A stretch of 64,000 bases of DNA from Treponema sp. (GTDB lineage: Bacteria > Spirochaetota > Spirochaetia > Treponematales > Treponemataceae), in the NCBI GenBank assembly GCA_017940255.1, contig JAGAZB010000035.1:1-64000 (forward strand). The letters run 5' to 3'. Shown piece by piece: positions 9,560-17,563 of the stretch. Made by a program: the position numbers and the translations under genes. The notes below the pieces were generated by a model, which saw only the letters and a program-made list of their open reading frames with translations, was not told the origin of the DNA and did no database searches. The number at the start of each line of letters is the position of its first letter. Position 1 is the stretch's first letter.

Positions 9560-10651
9560 CTATTCCTGAACTCCGCCAAAGGCACCTTTCATATCAATAC
9601 TTGCAAAATTATTAAGAGGAAGTTTTACAGGCAATCCTGTTTTCATACTCTTATAAATTGCAAGTATCATTTCCAAAGCATTTCGACCAGCTACAGCATC
9701 TACATAAGGTTTACGATTATTCTTGATAGCATCAATCATATCTGCATAAAGACTTGTATGTCCGTTTCCGTAAACGTTACTTGTCTGTTCTTCAAGGCCT
9801 TTATTTGCTTTATCAGCTTCAGTTTCATCTGCAAAATCCCATACATCAAGATTGTTTGTAGATTTACCACCTATTTTTACAGTTCCTTTTTCTCCAAAGA
9901 GATAAAGAGTTTCTTCAAGATTCTGTGGATAAACATTCGTTGTACCTTCAATTGTTGCTACTGCTCCATTCTTGAAAGTTACAACTGCCATACCAACATC
10001 TTCAGCTTCAAGATAGTGGTGCTGTTGCTGACGGGTAACACCATAAACAGTATCAACTTCATTTCCCATCATCCAGCGAAGAAGATCAATTCCATGAATA
10101 CACTGATTCATCAAACAACCACCATCTTCTGCCCAGGTACCACGCCAAGGAGCCTGTGTGTAATAATCTTTATTACGGTTCCAGCGAACATGAATAGAAC
10201 CATGAGAAAGTTTTCCAAAACGACCTTCCTCAAGTGCTTTACGAGTTTTCTGAACAGCTACATTAAAACGGTTCTGATGACAGGCACATACTTTTACACC
10301 TTTTTCTTCGCTCAAGCTAATTATTTTTTCAGCATCTGACATACTCATTGCCATTGGCTTTTCAATAATTACATTAATTCCATGATTAATACAATAAAGA
10401 GCAATTTCTGCATGTAGACCAGATGAAGTTGCGATTGCAACAAGTTCAAGTTCAGGATGTTCTGAAATCATCTGCTTATAATCTGCGTAGCGTGCGATTA
10501 ATTTATCATTCTGAAGATTATGCTTTGCAAGAAGAGTTTCAATATTAGCAAGCTCAATATCGCAAGCAGCAACAAATTCAAGACCATTATTCAAAACAGC
10601 CTTAACATGATTAGTGGCAATTCGACCACAACCGATTAATGCATATTTCAT
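9560..10651 (-). CDS. wbpB: UDP-GlcNAc-uronate 3-dehydrogenase, WbpB-like
   Basis: 363-residue Gfo/Idh/MocA-family oxidoreductase. It oxidises C3 of the UDP-N-acetylglucosaminuronate so that the next enzyme can aminate it; in WbpB homologues the NADH is recycled with 2-oxoglutarate. The Rossmann start ALIGCGRIATNHVKA is at residues 4-18, the EKP motif (IIEKPMAMS) is near residue 97, and GGCLMNQCIHGIDLLRWM carries the conserved histidine region. It is the first gene of the minus-strand operon, about 160 bases downstream of a well-formed promoter and structured leader, opposite the antiterminator gene. Confidence 0.9.
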   Translation of the reverse strand: MKYALIGCGRIATNHVKAVLNNGLEFVAACDIELANIETLLAKHNLQNDKLIARYADYKQMISEHPELELVAIATSSGLHAEIALYCINHGINVIIEKPMAMSMSDAEKIISLSEEKGVKVCACHQNRFNVAVQKTRKALEEGRFGKLSHGSIHVRWNRNKDYYTQAPWRGTWAEDGGCLMNQCIHGIDLLRWMMGNEVDTVYGVTRQQQHHYLEAEDVGMAVVTFKNGAVATIEGTTNVYPQNLEETLYLFGEKGTVKIGGKSTNNLDVWDFADETEADKANKGLEEQTSNVYGNGHTSLYADMIDAIKNNRKPYVDAVAGRNALEMILAIYKSMKTGLPVKLPLNNFASIDMKGAFGGVQE

Positions 10652-10812
10652 AATACACCCTTAATTAAGGAATAAAATATTTAGGCAAAACAAGCCCCCA
10701 GCGGATGCATTCCGTTGAAAAACGAACTGAGACGTAAAAAGATGAATGTTACGCATGCTGCCGAAACAAGCTATACGACTCACACATCCGCTGTTACTGT
10801 AAAATTACAGTA
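10652..10812 (-). promoter_or_regulatory. structured 5' leader of the glycan operon, possible LoaP target
   Basis: The leader begins with a palindrome (10796-10811, ACTGTAAAATTACAGT on the plus strand) that would fold in the first nucleotides of the transcript. Next comes an 8-bp long-range stem: CATCCGCT at 10785-10792 pairs with AGCGGATG at 10700-10707 and encloses about 77 nt. A GGGGGCUUGUUUUGCC stretch follows near the 3' end. The position, between an antiterminator gene and the long operon it probably controls, suggests an RNA element read by the NusG-like factor. That link is inference. Confidence 0.5.
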
Positions 10813-10818
10813 TCGATA

Positions 10819-10847
10819 ATTTTATGACATTTAAGAAGGAAATGCAA
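10819..10847 (-). promoter_or_regulatory. sigma70-type promoter for the glycan operon
   Basis: On the minus strand TTGCAT (10847-10842) and TAAAAT (10824-10819) are separated by exactly 17 bases, a near-consensus housekeeping promoter. Transcription would start near 10812, about 160 bases before wbpB, leaving a long leader. Confidence 0.7.
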
Positions 10848-10902
10848 TAAGGTTACGAAAAAAGCCTATCGCAAAGTATATAGCATAAAAACGAAAATCT
10901 TA

Positions 10903-10908
10903 TATAAT
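10903..10908 (+). promoter_or_regulatory. -10 element of loaP, possibly leaderless
   Basis: TATAAT at 10903-10908 ends 8 bases before the ATG of the antiterminator gene. The start point would fall at or within a base or two of the ATG, and no ribosome binding site precedes it, so the message may be leaderless. No good -35 hexamer is visible at the usual spacing. Confidence 0.5.
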
Positions 10909-10916
10909 AGATAAAA

Positions 10917-11438
10917 ATGAACTATTACATCTTGCAGGTAGCAACTGGCCAAGAAGCCAGTTTTGTTAGAAACATAGAAAAATTAGCACCTAACCTTACA
11001 GCAAAACATAATTTTATTTATTTAACCCGAAAGCTTACAATAAGACGAGGCGGCGAAATACTAACAGAAGAACAACCTGTTTTCTCTTCCTATATAATCA
11101 TGCAGACCACCTCAGAAATAGATGCAAAGACTTTACAGGAACTTAAAAAAGTACCAGGTTTTTATCATTTTCTAAACAGTAATACAGATATAATTTCTCT
11201 CAAAGGCAAAGATCTGGAAATAATCCAGCACTTTTTAGGTTTAGGCCCAAGTATTGGTTCTTCTCTTGTGCGTTTTGATGAAAACAACCGCATTGTCGTG
11301 GTAGAAGGACCTCTAAAAGGCTTTGAGGGAAATATTATAAAAGTTGATAAACGAAAACAGCGTGCAAAAATCCAGGTAGAATTTCAGGGAACTTCCCACA
11401 CCATGGATTTAAGTTTTGAAGATATTTCTTTAAAGTAA
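10917..11438 (+). CDS. loaP: LoaP/NusG-like transcription antiterminator
   Basis: 173-residue NusG paralogue. The N-terminal NGN domain (about 1-110) starts MNYYILQVATGQEASFVRNI, close to the W/Y-Y-V-L-Q-V-x-T-G-x-E pattern of NusG-family specialised factors. The C-terminal KOW domain (about 120-173) contains VVEGPLKGFEGNIIKVDKRK. Such factors (LoaP, UpxY, RfaH) bind RNA polymerase at one or a few operons and let it read through terminators over long biosynthetic clusters. This gene is divergent from, and directly abuts, the long glycan operon at 1-10651, its likely target. The lack of a ribosome binding site and the -10 box 8 bases from the ATG suggest leaderless expression. LoaP rather than UpxY is my best guess from the KOW sequence. 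Confidence 0.85.
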   Translation: MNYYILQVATGQEASFVRNIEKLAPNLTAKHNFIYLTRKLTIRRGGEILTEEQPVFSSYIIMQTTSEIDAKTLQELKKVPGFYHFLNSNTDIISLKGKDLEIIQHFLGLGPSIGSSLVRFDENNRIVVVEGPLKGFEGNIIKVDKRKQRAKIQVEFQGTSHTMDLSFEDISLK

Positions 11439-11513
11439 AAAAAATCCGGCAACAAATACTATAACAAAACAGAAAGAAAATAAATTACAGTTCTTTCTAC
11501 TAATTTCTTATAA

Positions 11514-12140
11514 TTATTCTACAATAAGACAAATTTCATTATAATTTGCAATAAAATAATCTCGTAAATCAGAATATAATTCAACAAGTTTATGCTTTAT
11601 TTCATTTAATGATTTATATTCATTAGAGCCCGTATCTAAATCAGTCATTTTTTCTTCAATTTGCAAACGACAGTCATACAACTTCTCGCATATCCACGCA
11701 AGATTATTTATAGGGCGATATAACTTTAATAATTTTATCATATTTCGGCCTTTCTTATCATCTGATAAAATTGAACCTGATTCATCTCTATAAAAGATAG
11801 TATTGTAATCGACAACAGCAGGATTATAGAATAATTCATTATCTAGAGGATTTGAGTTAACCTCTCCCTCAAATTTTGAACTTTTTGCTTGATTACATTT
11901 TTTACATGAATAAACTAGATTATCATATAAAGTAAGAAGTTCAGGACGTGTATTTTCAAATGCATCCTTTGGAATATAATGATCAATTTCAAAATGTGTG
12001 GTCACACTTTCATCACGCAAATTACAATATGCGCATCTACAAGAAAAATCGTTCTTTAAATATGGTTTATATTTATGATAATCATCAAATTTCTTATCAC
12101 AATTACGTAAAATATTATGTTCCTTAAAATTATATTTCAA
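11514..12140 (-). CDS. HNH endonuclease, TIGR02646-like
   Basis: 208-residue predicted nuclease. The HNH core is at about residues 33-90: CAYC zinc knuckle, FEIDHYIPK with the catalytic histidine, NLVYSCKKCNQAKSSK with the second CxxC and conserved asparagines. Layout and size resemble TIGR02646/PtuB-type nucleases of defence systems. The start is TTG at 12140: the frame opens there, one base after the receiver stop, and GGAG about 8 bases upstream lies in the last codons of the receiver gene. It is last in a four-gene operon (methylase, dual-ATPase kinase-like protein, receiver, HNH), so it is the likely effector that cuts DNA or RNA when the upstream sensor fires. That role is inferred from context. 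Confidence 0.8.
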   Translation of the reverse strand: MKYNFKEHNILRNCDKKFDDYHKYKPYLKNDFSCRCAYCNLRDESVTTHFEIDHYIPKDAFENTRPELLTLYDNLVYSCKKCNQAKSSKFEGEVNSNPLDNELFYNPAVVDYNTIFYRDESGSILSDDKKGRNMIKLLKLYRPINNLAWICEKLYDCRLQIEEKMTDLDTGSNEYKSLNEIKHKLVELYSDLRDYFIANYNEICLIVE

Positions 12141-12141
12141 G

Positions 12142-12789
12142 TTATTTCTCCAAAAGATTATTAAGACTATTAATCAAAGCTGTTAATTCTGTAATTTTTG
12201 TTTTATCAAATATTTTATCTGCCTGAGTGATATCCATTGGAATAAATGTTGAAAGCTGCTCTTCTAATTCTATTATTTCTTGAATATTATCAGAAGGCGT
12301 TTTATTTTGCTGGTCTTCAAGTTTTGCAAGCAAAGTATCTTTTTGAGTTACATACTTTTCTATACTATCAAAAATATTACTTATTTTTTCTTTTGAATAG
12401 TCTTCTTTTACTTTTAGAAACTCTCGTTTTATATAAACTTTATCAGAATCAATAAAATCAGATTTTTTACTGTCCTCTGGAATCTCCGTCAAAACAACGA
12501 CTGGAAAATTTGATAACTTCTTCTTAATGAGATTTACTAATTCAGAGCCATGTATTATCTTTGTAGAAATTACTATTTTATAGTCGATTATTAATGAATG
12601 TATTCTACCATTTTTTATGTCATCTATAATTTCAGTTAGTAAAACATTTATTGCATCCTCTGACTTTGAAGGAATAACGTACGATTTAAAATCTATTTCA
12701 AAATCTTTAGGTTTATTTATTTTAATTGCTGCTCTAATATCAGACAATTGATTTTCATTATCATCAACAAGCCCTATTGTATATTTCAT
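12142..12789 (-). CDS. receiver-domain protein of a defence operon
   Basis: 215-residue protein. The N-terminal two-thirds is a CheY-like receiver: GLVDDNE (acidic pair), SLIIDYKI (phosphoacceptor Asp), VVVLTE (conserved Thr) and VYIKREF (conserved Lys) appear in the right order. The rest is a charged helical tail (DTLLAKLEDQQNK onward) that may be coiled coil; no DNA-binding output domain is visible. The ATG at 12789 overlaps the stop of the ATPase gene (ATGA); an upstream in-frame codon at 12810 lacks a better ribosome site. The kinase-like C-terminus of the preceding protein is the obvious phosphodonor and the HNH nuclease encoded next is a plausible output partner, both inferred from position. 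Confidence 0.75.
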   Translation of the reverse strand: MKYTIGLVDDNENQLSDIRAAIKINKPKDFEIDFKSYVIPSKSEDAINVLLTEIIDDIKNGRIHSLIIDYKIVISTKIIHGSELVNLIKKKLSNFPVVVLTEIPEDSKKSDFIDSDKVYIKREFLKVKEDYSKEKISNIFDSIEKYVTQKDTLLAKLEDQQNKTPSDNIQEIIELEEQLSTFIPMDITQADKIFDKTKITELTALINSLNNLLEK

Positions 12790-15248
12790 GAAATCTCCAT
12801 TTTTTGCCATGTAATACGAATCTGAAATGCGTTCTTTACAGGAATTGCATGTATTTCTCCATTATTACGTAATACAGCTTCTTTTGCAATCCACAATCCA
12901 AGACCAGTTCCTTTTTGACCATTAATTATCTTAGTCGATTCTCTTGGTTCAAATATTCTGTCAGGCTCATTTATATATTTTGAATCTAATTCTGGTCCAT
13001 TATTATTCATATCAAGTATAATTTTGTCTTCAAAGTCATACAAATGAAATGTAATCACACGAACGGTTTCAGAACGTTCCAGAAAATAAGCTGAATTTAG
13101 AATGAAATTATTAATAATAAGATGCAAATCGATTATAGGCATACTTACAGTTAGATTTTCCATATCAATTTTATTTTCAATTGCTATTTTCTTTTTATCC
13201 AAAAGATTCTTCCATAAAATTTCAATATGATGCAAAAAGTCGGATAAAGATACATTATTTACAATAAAATGCTCCTGTTTTACAGAATCCATCATTATCT
13301 GAACCCATTCTGATAATAGCAAATCAGTTCTGTTTAATCGGTCCAAGCGTTTATATGGATTAAAATCTTCATCACCCTCATACTCTTTCCCTTTCAAAAT
13401 ATAATCTATTGAAGATTCCAGCAACTGTCCTCTACTGCCTAAATCAGTCCCAATATTTGAAATTTCATGAGCAAAAGTTTGTGCCAATACACCAGCAGAA
13501 CTAAGCACCATTAACAATTGCTGTGTCGCAATATCATTTTCTCTGTATTTACCAAGATAATATACAGCATCCTTTAATTGTTCTGTAGTTAGTGAGTTAG
13601 ACTTTTTTCCAGATTCTTTTTCTTCCTTTACTGCACTAAAAGTATCAATATCCTTTTTAATAAACGGTTCTAATATCTGATCTTTCCAAGCTGCATATTC
13701 TCTTAAAGGTCTTTGCCTATCAAATTCAAACTTAGAAATAATAAAATGAATAATATCAACAAATAGTGAATATGTACTATTGTTAGCCATTCCCTCTCTA
13801 TTTGCATTATCATATAAATTTTTATTATCGATTCTACTTATTGATACATACCCAAAAATCTGATTCGGGATAACTCTCCAATATCCTTTCTGATGAGATG
13901 CAGCTGCTGGACTTTTTTCAACTCTTTCAGATAATTGAAGCCAATCCTTTAAAATCCCGGCATCTCCATACCCCTTCATTTTAAAACCATCGCGATAAAT
14001 TTTTATACCAGAATAATTTTTTAATATTTGCTTTCGCTCTTTTGTATTAAATGCTTTGACTATTTCTACCGTACTCTTTGTATTTTTTGAATAATAAAAA
14101 TTAAGAGAAAATTTTCCAAGTTCTTTTATCGTTTTTGGAGTATATTCTTTAATTTCTGGAACATCGGATATTGAATAGGTAAAAGCAATTGTATCTGCAT
14201 AATCCGTTTTATTATATTTTGAATCTGAAAACATTTTTCGATTCCAAAAATCTAATACAGAATATTCTCTATAAGATTTGTCTGGCAATTCTAATTGAAC
14301 AGTCTGTTTTTCAATATCAATTTCATTTCTGTGTAAATTTATTGTTATGCAATCTTCTCCATCATAATTTGCAGTTATATTATAATCATAATTATCATCT
14401 GAAATTAAGTTTTTAGATGAATCAAATGAATAATTGCTATAATATTCGTTATCAATTTTTACTTCAAATTTATCAACTGAATTATATGGATTAATATTTC
14501 TTAGATTATTGCACAATATTTCAAAATTATGAATATCCCAAAATTCACGTAAAGGATTAAGAACTATTAAGGTTCCTGTTTCCCAAGAATAATCATTAGC
14601 TAGCTCTCCAAAAATATTGTCAATTGCTGTCTTAAAATCTGTTTTACAAACTTCTAATTCTGCTTTTACCTGCCCCAGTAAACCAGCATCATCAAATTGA
14701 TTCCAATTTATTGTCCACTCATAACAGCTATCTTTTTCATTTTTTGTAAAGACTGTTGTCTTTGTAGAAAGCTTATCTAATGCAAATCTACCAATTCCTT
14801 TTGCTCCAGTTTTTATCCTTTTCTTTTTAGCACTGTATATATTTATTTCTTTATCATTTGTACCAATATTCATCCACGTTGTAGTCAGAGTTTTATGGCT
14901 CATTCCACAACCGTTATCTGCAATATATATTTTACACAAAGAGAGAATATATTTACCTAACTTTTCCAACAGATTTAAATCTAATGATTTTTTTAGAATA
15001 TATTCTCCATCCTCCATATTATAATAACTTTCAAAATCAAAATTACTAAAATACTGTTTCTTCTGAGAATATGTTACCTTCTCTGGAATAGATAAAAATG
15101 GTATTGAAATTTTTATTAACGAGCAATCTGCATCGGCATCATAACCATTTTTTATAAGCTCCAGCAATGCACCGGAAACATCAGATATATTTTCTCTACC
15201 TATCAAACGTGCAGTTTTTGCACTTACCTGAAATTCAATTTTTTCCAT
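12786..15248 (-). CDS. dual GHKL protein: MORC/Hsp90-like ATPase plus histidine-kinase module
   Basis: 820-residue protein with two separate GHKL ATP-binding modules. The N-terminal one is Hsp90/MutL/MORC-like: ELIKNGYDADA (30-40), ADNGCGM (110-116) and GAKGIGRFALDKL (near 150). The C-terminal third looks like a histidine kinase: TFAHEISNIGTDLG (H-box-like, near 600), an N-box-like NNFILNSAYF, and a GTGLGLWIAKEAV G2 box near 790. The middle (about 250-560) probably holds the S5-type transducer domain and an uncharacterised segment. MORC-like GHKL ATPases are known from computational work to neighbour methylases and nucleases in restriction-modification operons (Iyer, Abhiman and Aravind 2008). 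The fused kinase module next to a receiver gene suggests that ATP-dependent DNA sensing is passed on by phosphotransfer. It starts 2 bases after the methylase stop. Confidence 0.8.
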   Translation of the reverse strand: MEKIEFQVSAKTARLIGRENISDVSGALLELIKNGYDADADCSLIKISIPFLSIPEKVTYSQKKQYFSNFDFESYYNMEDGEYILKKSLDLNLLEKLGKYILSLCKIYIADNGCGMSHKTLTTTWMNIGTNDKEINIYSAKKKRIKTGAKGIGRFALDKLSTKTTVFTKNEKDSCYEWTINWNQFDDAGLLGQVKAELEVCKTDFKTAIDNIFGELANDYSWETGTLIVLNPLREFWDIHNFEILCNNLRNINPYNSVDKFEVKIDNEYYSNYSFDSSKNLISDDNYDYNITANYDGEDCITINLHRNEIDIEKQTVQLELPDKSYREYSVLDFWNRKMFSDSKYNKTDYADTIAFTYSISDVPEIKEYTPKTIKELGKFSLNFYYSKNTKSTVEIVKAFNTKERKQILKNYSGIKIYRDGFKMKGYGDAGILKDWLQLSERVEKSPAAASHQKGYWRVIPNQIFGYVSISRIDNKNLYDNANREGMANNSTYSLFVDIIHFIISKFEFDRQRPLREYAAWKDQILEPFIKKDIDTFSAVKEEKESGKKSNSLTTEQLKDAVYYLGKYRENDIATQQLLMVLSSAGVLAQTFAHEISNIGTDLGSRGQLLESSIDYILKGKEYEGDEDFNPYKRLDRLNRTDLLLSEWVQIMMDSVKQEHFIVNNVSLSDFLHHIEILWKNLLDKKKIAIENKIDMENLTVSMPIIDLHLIINNFILNSAYFLERSETVRVITFHLYDFEDKIILDMNNNGPELDSKYINEPDRIFEPRESTKIINGQKGTGLGLWIAKEAVLRNNGEIHAIPVKNAFQIRITWQKMEIS

Positions 15249-15250
15249 AT

Positions 15251-16657
15251 TTAATTTTTTTCCTCAAAATCAAACTGATAATTCATTATATCTTTAGAAG
15301 TTATTCGAATCGAACTTCCAGTAATATGTATTCCAATATTCTTAACATAATCCATAAATTCTTTCGATTCCAACAACTGTCTTGCAAAATCTAATGATAA
15401 GTTTGACTTAGAAAGTATATATAATCCTGAATATGGGACGGCAGATTCTGACACATCATAAATCTTTATATGATCTGTAATAATAGTAGAAATAATCAGT
15501 TTTTCATTATTAATTTTGGCTAATGCCTGAGATCGTCCATATTCAAACCAAAAACTGTTTGCATCACTTTTTCTTTTATCTAAATCATCTTTTTTTCCAA
15601 ATAAATATTTGAAGGTATTAGGAAATCTCTCTTTAAACTCATCTTCAGTATAATGTTTCAAGACTCCATTTTCGTAATAATACGGAAATATAATTTTTTC
15701 TTTTTTATTATATTGCATATTTCTTGGAGAAACAGCATCTTTTAAGCAATCATTTTCAAAGGAAAAACCTTTTGATGTAGTAAAAGTTTTATTTTCATTA
15801 TAATCATTTAAAATAAAAACAGAATTGCATAAAGTTGCAACACCATGCGAAACTGTAAAGAAATCACCAAATTTCTTTCGTTTTATTTTTTGATTATTAA
15901 AACACCATTTATCACCTATGTTTTTTTTATCGATTTTTCGTTTCTCATCAGCATTTTTATACAAAAAGAAATCAGTATTACATTTTTTATCAAATAAAAA
16001 AATAGATGATTTAACAAGTACTTTATCAAAAATTTGATAATCACAAAAATCATCTATTTCAACCAAATGTGGTAACAACATAGTTCTTAAGTTAGTTCCA
16101 CAAACAGTTTTAAAAATACTACTAGGAATTAAATAAGAAAATTTTCCATCATCATCTAAAAGATTTATGCTTTTTTCTATAAAAGCATAACAATAATCAA
16201 ATTTTCCATTTTTGCATGAAAGAAAATTTTTCCTTAAAAAGTCTCTTTCATTCTTTGGCAAGTCTTGATAAGTAATATATGGGGGATTACCAATTATATA
16301 CGAAAACCTACAATCTGATTCCCAGTAAAAAAAATTTTCGTGAAATATTTTCCAATTAACAGCAGGTATTTTCTCTTCCGCCAACACGAAATTTAAATTT
16401 TTTATACATTTCTGATATGTATCATAATCAATCTCAAGACCATATATGTCATTACTTAAACCTTGGCTAATTTTTTCGTTTGAGAACGAAAGTTGTTTGC
16501 ACCTATAGATATAAGTTTTTACAATCGATACAAGGATATTTCCAACACCACAAGAGTTCTCCAGAATTTTTTTACCATATGGATTAGTATAGTCTATACT
16601 TGAAATGAGTTTATCAACATAATCTTTAGGTGTAAAAACCTGACATTTTTTATTCAT
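15251..16657 (-). CDS. N6-adenine DNA methyltransferase, TaqI/Eco57I-like
   Basis: 468-residue DNA methylase. QVFTPKDYVDKLISS opens the protein as in many TaqI-type enzymes. The AdoMet motif I is ILENSCGVGNILVSI (about 31-45) and the catalytic motif IV is IIGNPPYITYQD (near 127). The C-terminal 200 residues should be the target-recognition domain. I start at the ATG at 16657, which has GGA 7-9 bases upstream; a GTG at 16669 is in frame but lacks a site. It is the first gene of the four-gene operon and presumably marks host DNA so that the ATPase/receiver/nuclease part ignores it. No nuclease domain is visible in this protein, which argues against a self-contained type IIG enzyme. Confidence 0.85.
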   Translation of the reverse strand: MNKKCQVFTPKDYVDKLISSIDYTNPYGKKILENSCGVGNILVSIVKTYIYRCKQLSFSNEKISQGLSNDIYGLEIDYDTYQKCIKNLNFVLAEEKIPAVNWKIFHENFFYWESDCRFSYIIGNPPYITYQDLPKNERDFLRKNFLSCKNGKFDYCYAFIEKSINLLDDDGKFSYLIPSSIFKTVCGTNLRTMLLPHLVEIDDFCDYQIFDKVLVKSSIFLFDKKCNTDFFLYKNADEKRKIDKKNIGDKWCFNNQKIKRKKFGDFFTVSHGVATLCNSVFILNDYNENKTFTTSKGFSFENDCLKDAVSPRNMQYNKKEKIIFPYYYENGVLKHYTEDEFKERFPNTFKYLFGKKDDLDKRKSDANSFWFEYGRSQALAKINNEKLIISTIITDHIKIYDVSESAVPYSGLYILSKSNLSLDFARQLLESKEFMDYVKNIGIHITGSSIRITSKDIMNYQFDFEEKN

Positions 16658-16925
16658 ATTTTCCAACACTTATTTTATAATAGCATTAATTTTATTTTTT
16701 TTACAGAATTATTCCTAATCTATTATCTATTTATTCTAATGAAAGAATGATTTTTTATTCCGTACTAAGTGTCACTAAGTAATAAGTTTATATATTTCAT
16801 CTAAAGACATGTAATTTTATGCTATTTAAAATGAAACTGCAATATGATCTGAAATAATAGTTCGCTCAAGCAAAGTATTTATTTTCATCCAAACACATTT
16901 TCCCCTTTTTCTCCTCCAAACTCTC

Positions 16926-17036
16926 GTACGGTCTAAACCATTATTCTTCATGCCCTAAATGCTTTCTCTGCACACCGCACAACATCTTACTACACGCCGT
17001 AAAACACCTTCTGACACATCGTAAAATACCTTCCAT
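16926..17036. repeat. degenerate 22-bp tandem repeat
   Basis: Four to five imperfect units repeat with an exact 22-base period. The clearest begin at 16992 (ACACGCCGTAAAACACCTTC) and 17014 (ACACATCGTAAAATACCTTC); older-looking units begin at 16970, 16948 and possibly 16926. They lie just upstream of the XRE promoter in a 549-base gene-free stretch (16658-17206) between two divergent defence modules. Apart from this array, the operator-promoter at 17052-17117 and the leader hairpins, I see nothing else there. The array could be iteron-like binding sites or decayed sequence. Confidence 0.55.
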
Positions 17037-17051
17037 TACAGCTTAAGTGTT

Positions 17052-17117
17052 TTATTATACTTTCGGTAAATATTATATTATATTTTTCTTGACAATTCAC
17101 CGAAAGTATAATAATAT
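17052..17117 (+). promoter_or_regulatory. promoter with 16-bp inverted-repeat operator for the XRE-ImmA genes
   Basis: TTGACA (17089-17094) and TAATAT (17112-17117) are 17 bases apart. A perfect 16-bp inverted repeat, TTATTATACTTTCGGT at 17052-17067 and its complement at 17099-17114, places one arm upstream of the -35 and the other over the spacer and -10. This is a classic arrangement for autorepression by the downstream XRE protein, possibly with looping between the arms (31 bases apart). Confidence 0.75.
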
Positions 17118-17124
17118 CTTACCT

Positions 17125-17177
17125 GTAAGGCGAAAAACTGCTCCCGCCTTACTATGCAGGAAACCGTATAGGGTTTC
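17125..17177 (+). promoter_or_regulatory. leader hairpins before the XRE gene
   Basis: The leader contains an 8-bp stem (GTAAGGCG at 17125 with CGCCTTAC at 17145, 12-nt loop) and a 6-bp stem (GAAACC at 17160 with GGTTTC at 17172). The palindrome CCTATATAGG follows just before the GGAGAGG ribosome site. There is no U-run, so these are not terminators; they may tune translation or stability. Confidence 0.4.
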
Positions 17178-17206
17178 GAATTTTAGCCTATATAGGAGAG
17201 GCTTTT

Positions 17207-17542
17207 ATGGAAGCAAAGACAGAAAATCTTTTTTCAAGGAGGGTAAAAAACTTAATGAAGGAGAACCGCTATTCTCAGAAAAAACTCTGTGAAATTTGCG
17301 GTATTACAGAAGCGGCTTTCAGCAGATATATGACAACTGACCGACTGCCAAGAACGGATGTACTTGCAAACATTGCAAATACACTTCACACAACCAGTGA
17401 CTATCTTATTGGTAACGACAGTAAGTATGGTTATGATCAGCTCAAAATCTTGCTTGCTTCAAGCAAAGATGATTTGAGCAAGAATCAGAAATTAGACTTG
17501 ATGAAAATTCTTATGGATGAATATAACCGTCCTGAGAATTAA
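17207..17542 (+). CDS. XRE-family repressor
   Basis: 111-residue Cro/CI-type DNA-binding protein. The helix-turn-helix covers about residues 9-65 (KNLMKENRYSQKKLCEICGI then TEAAFSRYM, ending in TSDYLIG, a hallmark of this family). The C-terminal 40 residues are charged and helical. The ATG at 17207 follows a strong GGAGAGG site. The inverted repeat overlapping its promoter is the likely operator. It is followed 21 bases later by an ImmA-type peptidase gene, as in ICE and phage repressor/anti-repressor pairs where the peptidase cleaves the repressor to induce the element. No integrase is present here, so the pair may instead guard defence genes. Confidence 0.85.
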   Translation: MEAKTENLFSRRVKNLMKENRYSQKKLCEICGITEAAFSRYMTTDRLPRTDVLANIANTLHTTSDYLIGNDSKYGYDQLKILLASSKDDLSKNQKLDLMKILMDEYNRPEN

Positions 17543-17563
17543 ACGCAACAAGAAGGAGGCTTA

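Noticed and set aside
9758..10339. 193-codon open frame on the plus strand opposite wbpB
   Set aside because: It is antisense to a clear enzyme gene, rich in Phe/Ile/Ser/Cys as expected from a complementary frame, and has no ribosome site.
16926..17036. CRISPR array
   Set aside because: The 22-base units are contiguous with no spacers and diverge from each other, and there are no cas genes in the window.
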